Source: Desulfobacterales bacterium (GTDB taxonomy: Bacteria > Desulfobacterota > Desulfobacteria > Desulfobacterales > RPRI01). Taken from it: DNA of 5,458 nt. The notes beneath the pieces are model-generated. The model was not told the DNA's origin. It did not search any database and was given only the letters and a program-made list of their open reading frames with translations. Below, in pieces: positions 5,087 to 5,458 of this stretch (its first letter is position 1; each line of letters begins with the position of its first letter). The DNA lies in the NCBI GenBank assembly GCA_020052975.1, contig JAGVOC010000125.1:1-5458 (forward strand), written 5' to 3'. The position numbers were made by a program, and so were the translations under genes.

Positions 5087-5236
5087 CGGCTTTGTAAAAA
5101 GTCATTCTGCTGTGTTACGCTTCATCTTTCGTCATTGCAGCGTACCAATAAGTACGCTTCATTCCTCAAGATTCACGCGCCTTGCATAATGAACTTTTTA
5201 CCTTGCCGTCTGAATTTTGACTTTTTACGAGGGTAT
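5087..5236. mobile_element. MITE-like 150-bp insertion between mntA and hepT
   Basis: The insert lies between two copies of CATGGTTGA (5078-5086, 5237-5245). Near its ends are perfect 11-bp inverted repeats, GTAAAAAGTCA (5094-5104) and TGACTTTTTAC (5218-5228); as RNA the pairing extends to 15 bp (5090-5104 with 5218-5232) using two G-U pairs. Inside are a direct repeat TACGCTTCAT (5116-5125, 5153-5162) and a hairpin GCGTAC-CAATAA-GTACGC (5140-5157). AGCGTA at 5139-5144 can also pair with TACGCT at 5116-5121. There is no open reading frame, so it would need a transposase supplied elsewhere. The inverted repeats start 7-8 bp inside the inferred ends, so the exact borders are uncertain. It supplies the GAGG (5229-5232) now serving as ribosome site for the hepT remnant. 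Confidence 0.68.
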
Positions 5237-5245
5237 CATGGTTGA
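5237..5245. repeat. Right copy of 9-bp direct repeat CATGGTTGA
   Basis: This is the second flank of the 150-bp insertion and is identical to 5078-5086. It includes the ATG of the hepT remnant (5238-5240). Confidence 0.7.
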
Positions 5246-5458
5246 TGTTGTTGTAGTTGAAAAAATACTTGGGGATATAAAATCCAATGTCAGTGAATTG
5301 AGACAAGCAACAGATATCACCTGGGAGGTTTACCGGACAGATAAGAGGTCGCGTCGCTTTGAGAGCTTTGAAAAACTTTCCAGATTCCGGATAATGACAT
5401 TTTTAAAAATTTTTCAAAAATATCAGTAAGGAGAATACGTTAAATTTATCAAATTTTC
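5238..5458 (+). pseudogene. hepT: Degraded HepT (HEPN ribonuclease toxin) gene, runs to window end
   Basis: HepT is the HEPN-domain RNase toxin neutralised by MntA. The first 41 residues, from MVDVVVVEKILGDIKSN to TDKRSRRF, match the HepT N-terminal helix. The reading frame then jumps directly to ESFEKLS, which in intact HepT lies about 30 residues further on, so the central helix (usual pattern ER..H..IEACID..HH) seems deleted in frame. It ends early at TAA 5427-5429 after only 63 residues. In the next frame, 5384-5425 reads IPDNDIFKNFSKIS, which fits the following HepT segment, indicating a one-base frameshift near 5381-5386. The later catalytic RNxxxHxY motif is not recognisable; the corresponding stretch reads RRIR-stop-IY. 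ATG 5238 has GAGG at 5229-5232, inside the insertion. A functional toxin cannot be made from this copy. More remnant may lie beyond 5458. Confidence 0.75.

Noticed and set aside
5217..5237. Upstream TTG start for the hepT remnant, adding seven residues
   Set aside because: Those codons lie in the inverted repeat of the insertion; the ATG at 5238 has GAGG at good distance and matches the expected HepT N-terminus.

Overview
The window is a gene-dense, plus-strand stretch of bacterial chromosome with moderate-to-low GC. The best guess for the source is a Desulfobacterota-like (deltaproteobacterial) anaerobe. That guess rests on remembered resemblance of the fucose synthase, the EPS-type regulator and the nucleotidyltransferase pairs, and it is not proven by the sequence. 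The content is accessory in character: one polysaccharide gene, one exported helix-hairpin-helix protein, and three separate two-gene modules of the small-partner plus nucleotidyltransferase kind that typifies toxin-antitoxin (TA) loci.

Layout. 1-130: AT-rich upstream region with an AGTGT/ACACT palindrome and a 24-bp tandem repeat that runs into the first start codon. 131-948: module 1, a small unknown protein overlapping a nucleotidyltransferase (NTase). 949-1056: intergenic region with an extended -10 promoter. 1057-2118: GDP-L-fucose synthase (fcl). 2121-2873: membrane-anchored ComEA-like (HhH)2 protein whose 5' part can fold into hairpins and whose start is uncertain. 2874-3077: non-coding region packed with inverted repeats. 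3078-4065: module 2, a small protein overlapping an AbiEii-type NTase by 50 bp. 4071-4637: winged-helix regulator fused to a Rossmann-like domain. 4637-5086: module 3, a MntA-type minimal NTase antitoxin. 5087-5236: a 150-bp MITE-like insertion flanked by a 9-bp direct repeat. 5238 to the window end: remains of the HepT toxin gene.

How they fit. Genes from 3078 onward are overlapping or 5 bp apart and look like one transcription unit. The clearest story is at the right end. The mntA stop codon and the hepT start codon both lie inside the repeated 9-mer CATGGTTGA, so before insertion the two genes overlapped by 8 bp. A small element seems to have landed exactly at that overlap, leaving both reading frames whole but separating them by 150 bp. 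The hepT copy then appears to have lost about 30 central codons and shifted frame, leaving an antitoxin without a working toxin in view. Modules 1 and 2 look intact, and both are preceded by a palindrome with the same AGTGT/ACACT arms.

No tRNA, rRNA, CRISPR array or transposase gene is visible. No non-coding stretch exceeds about 210 bases.
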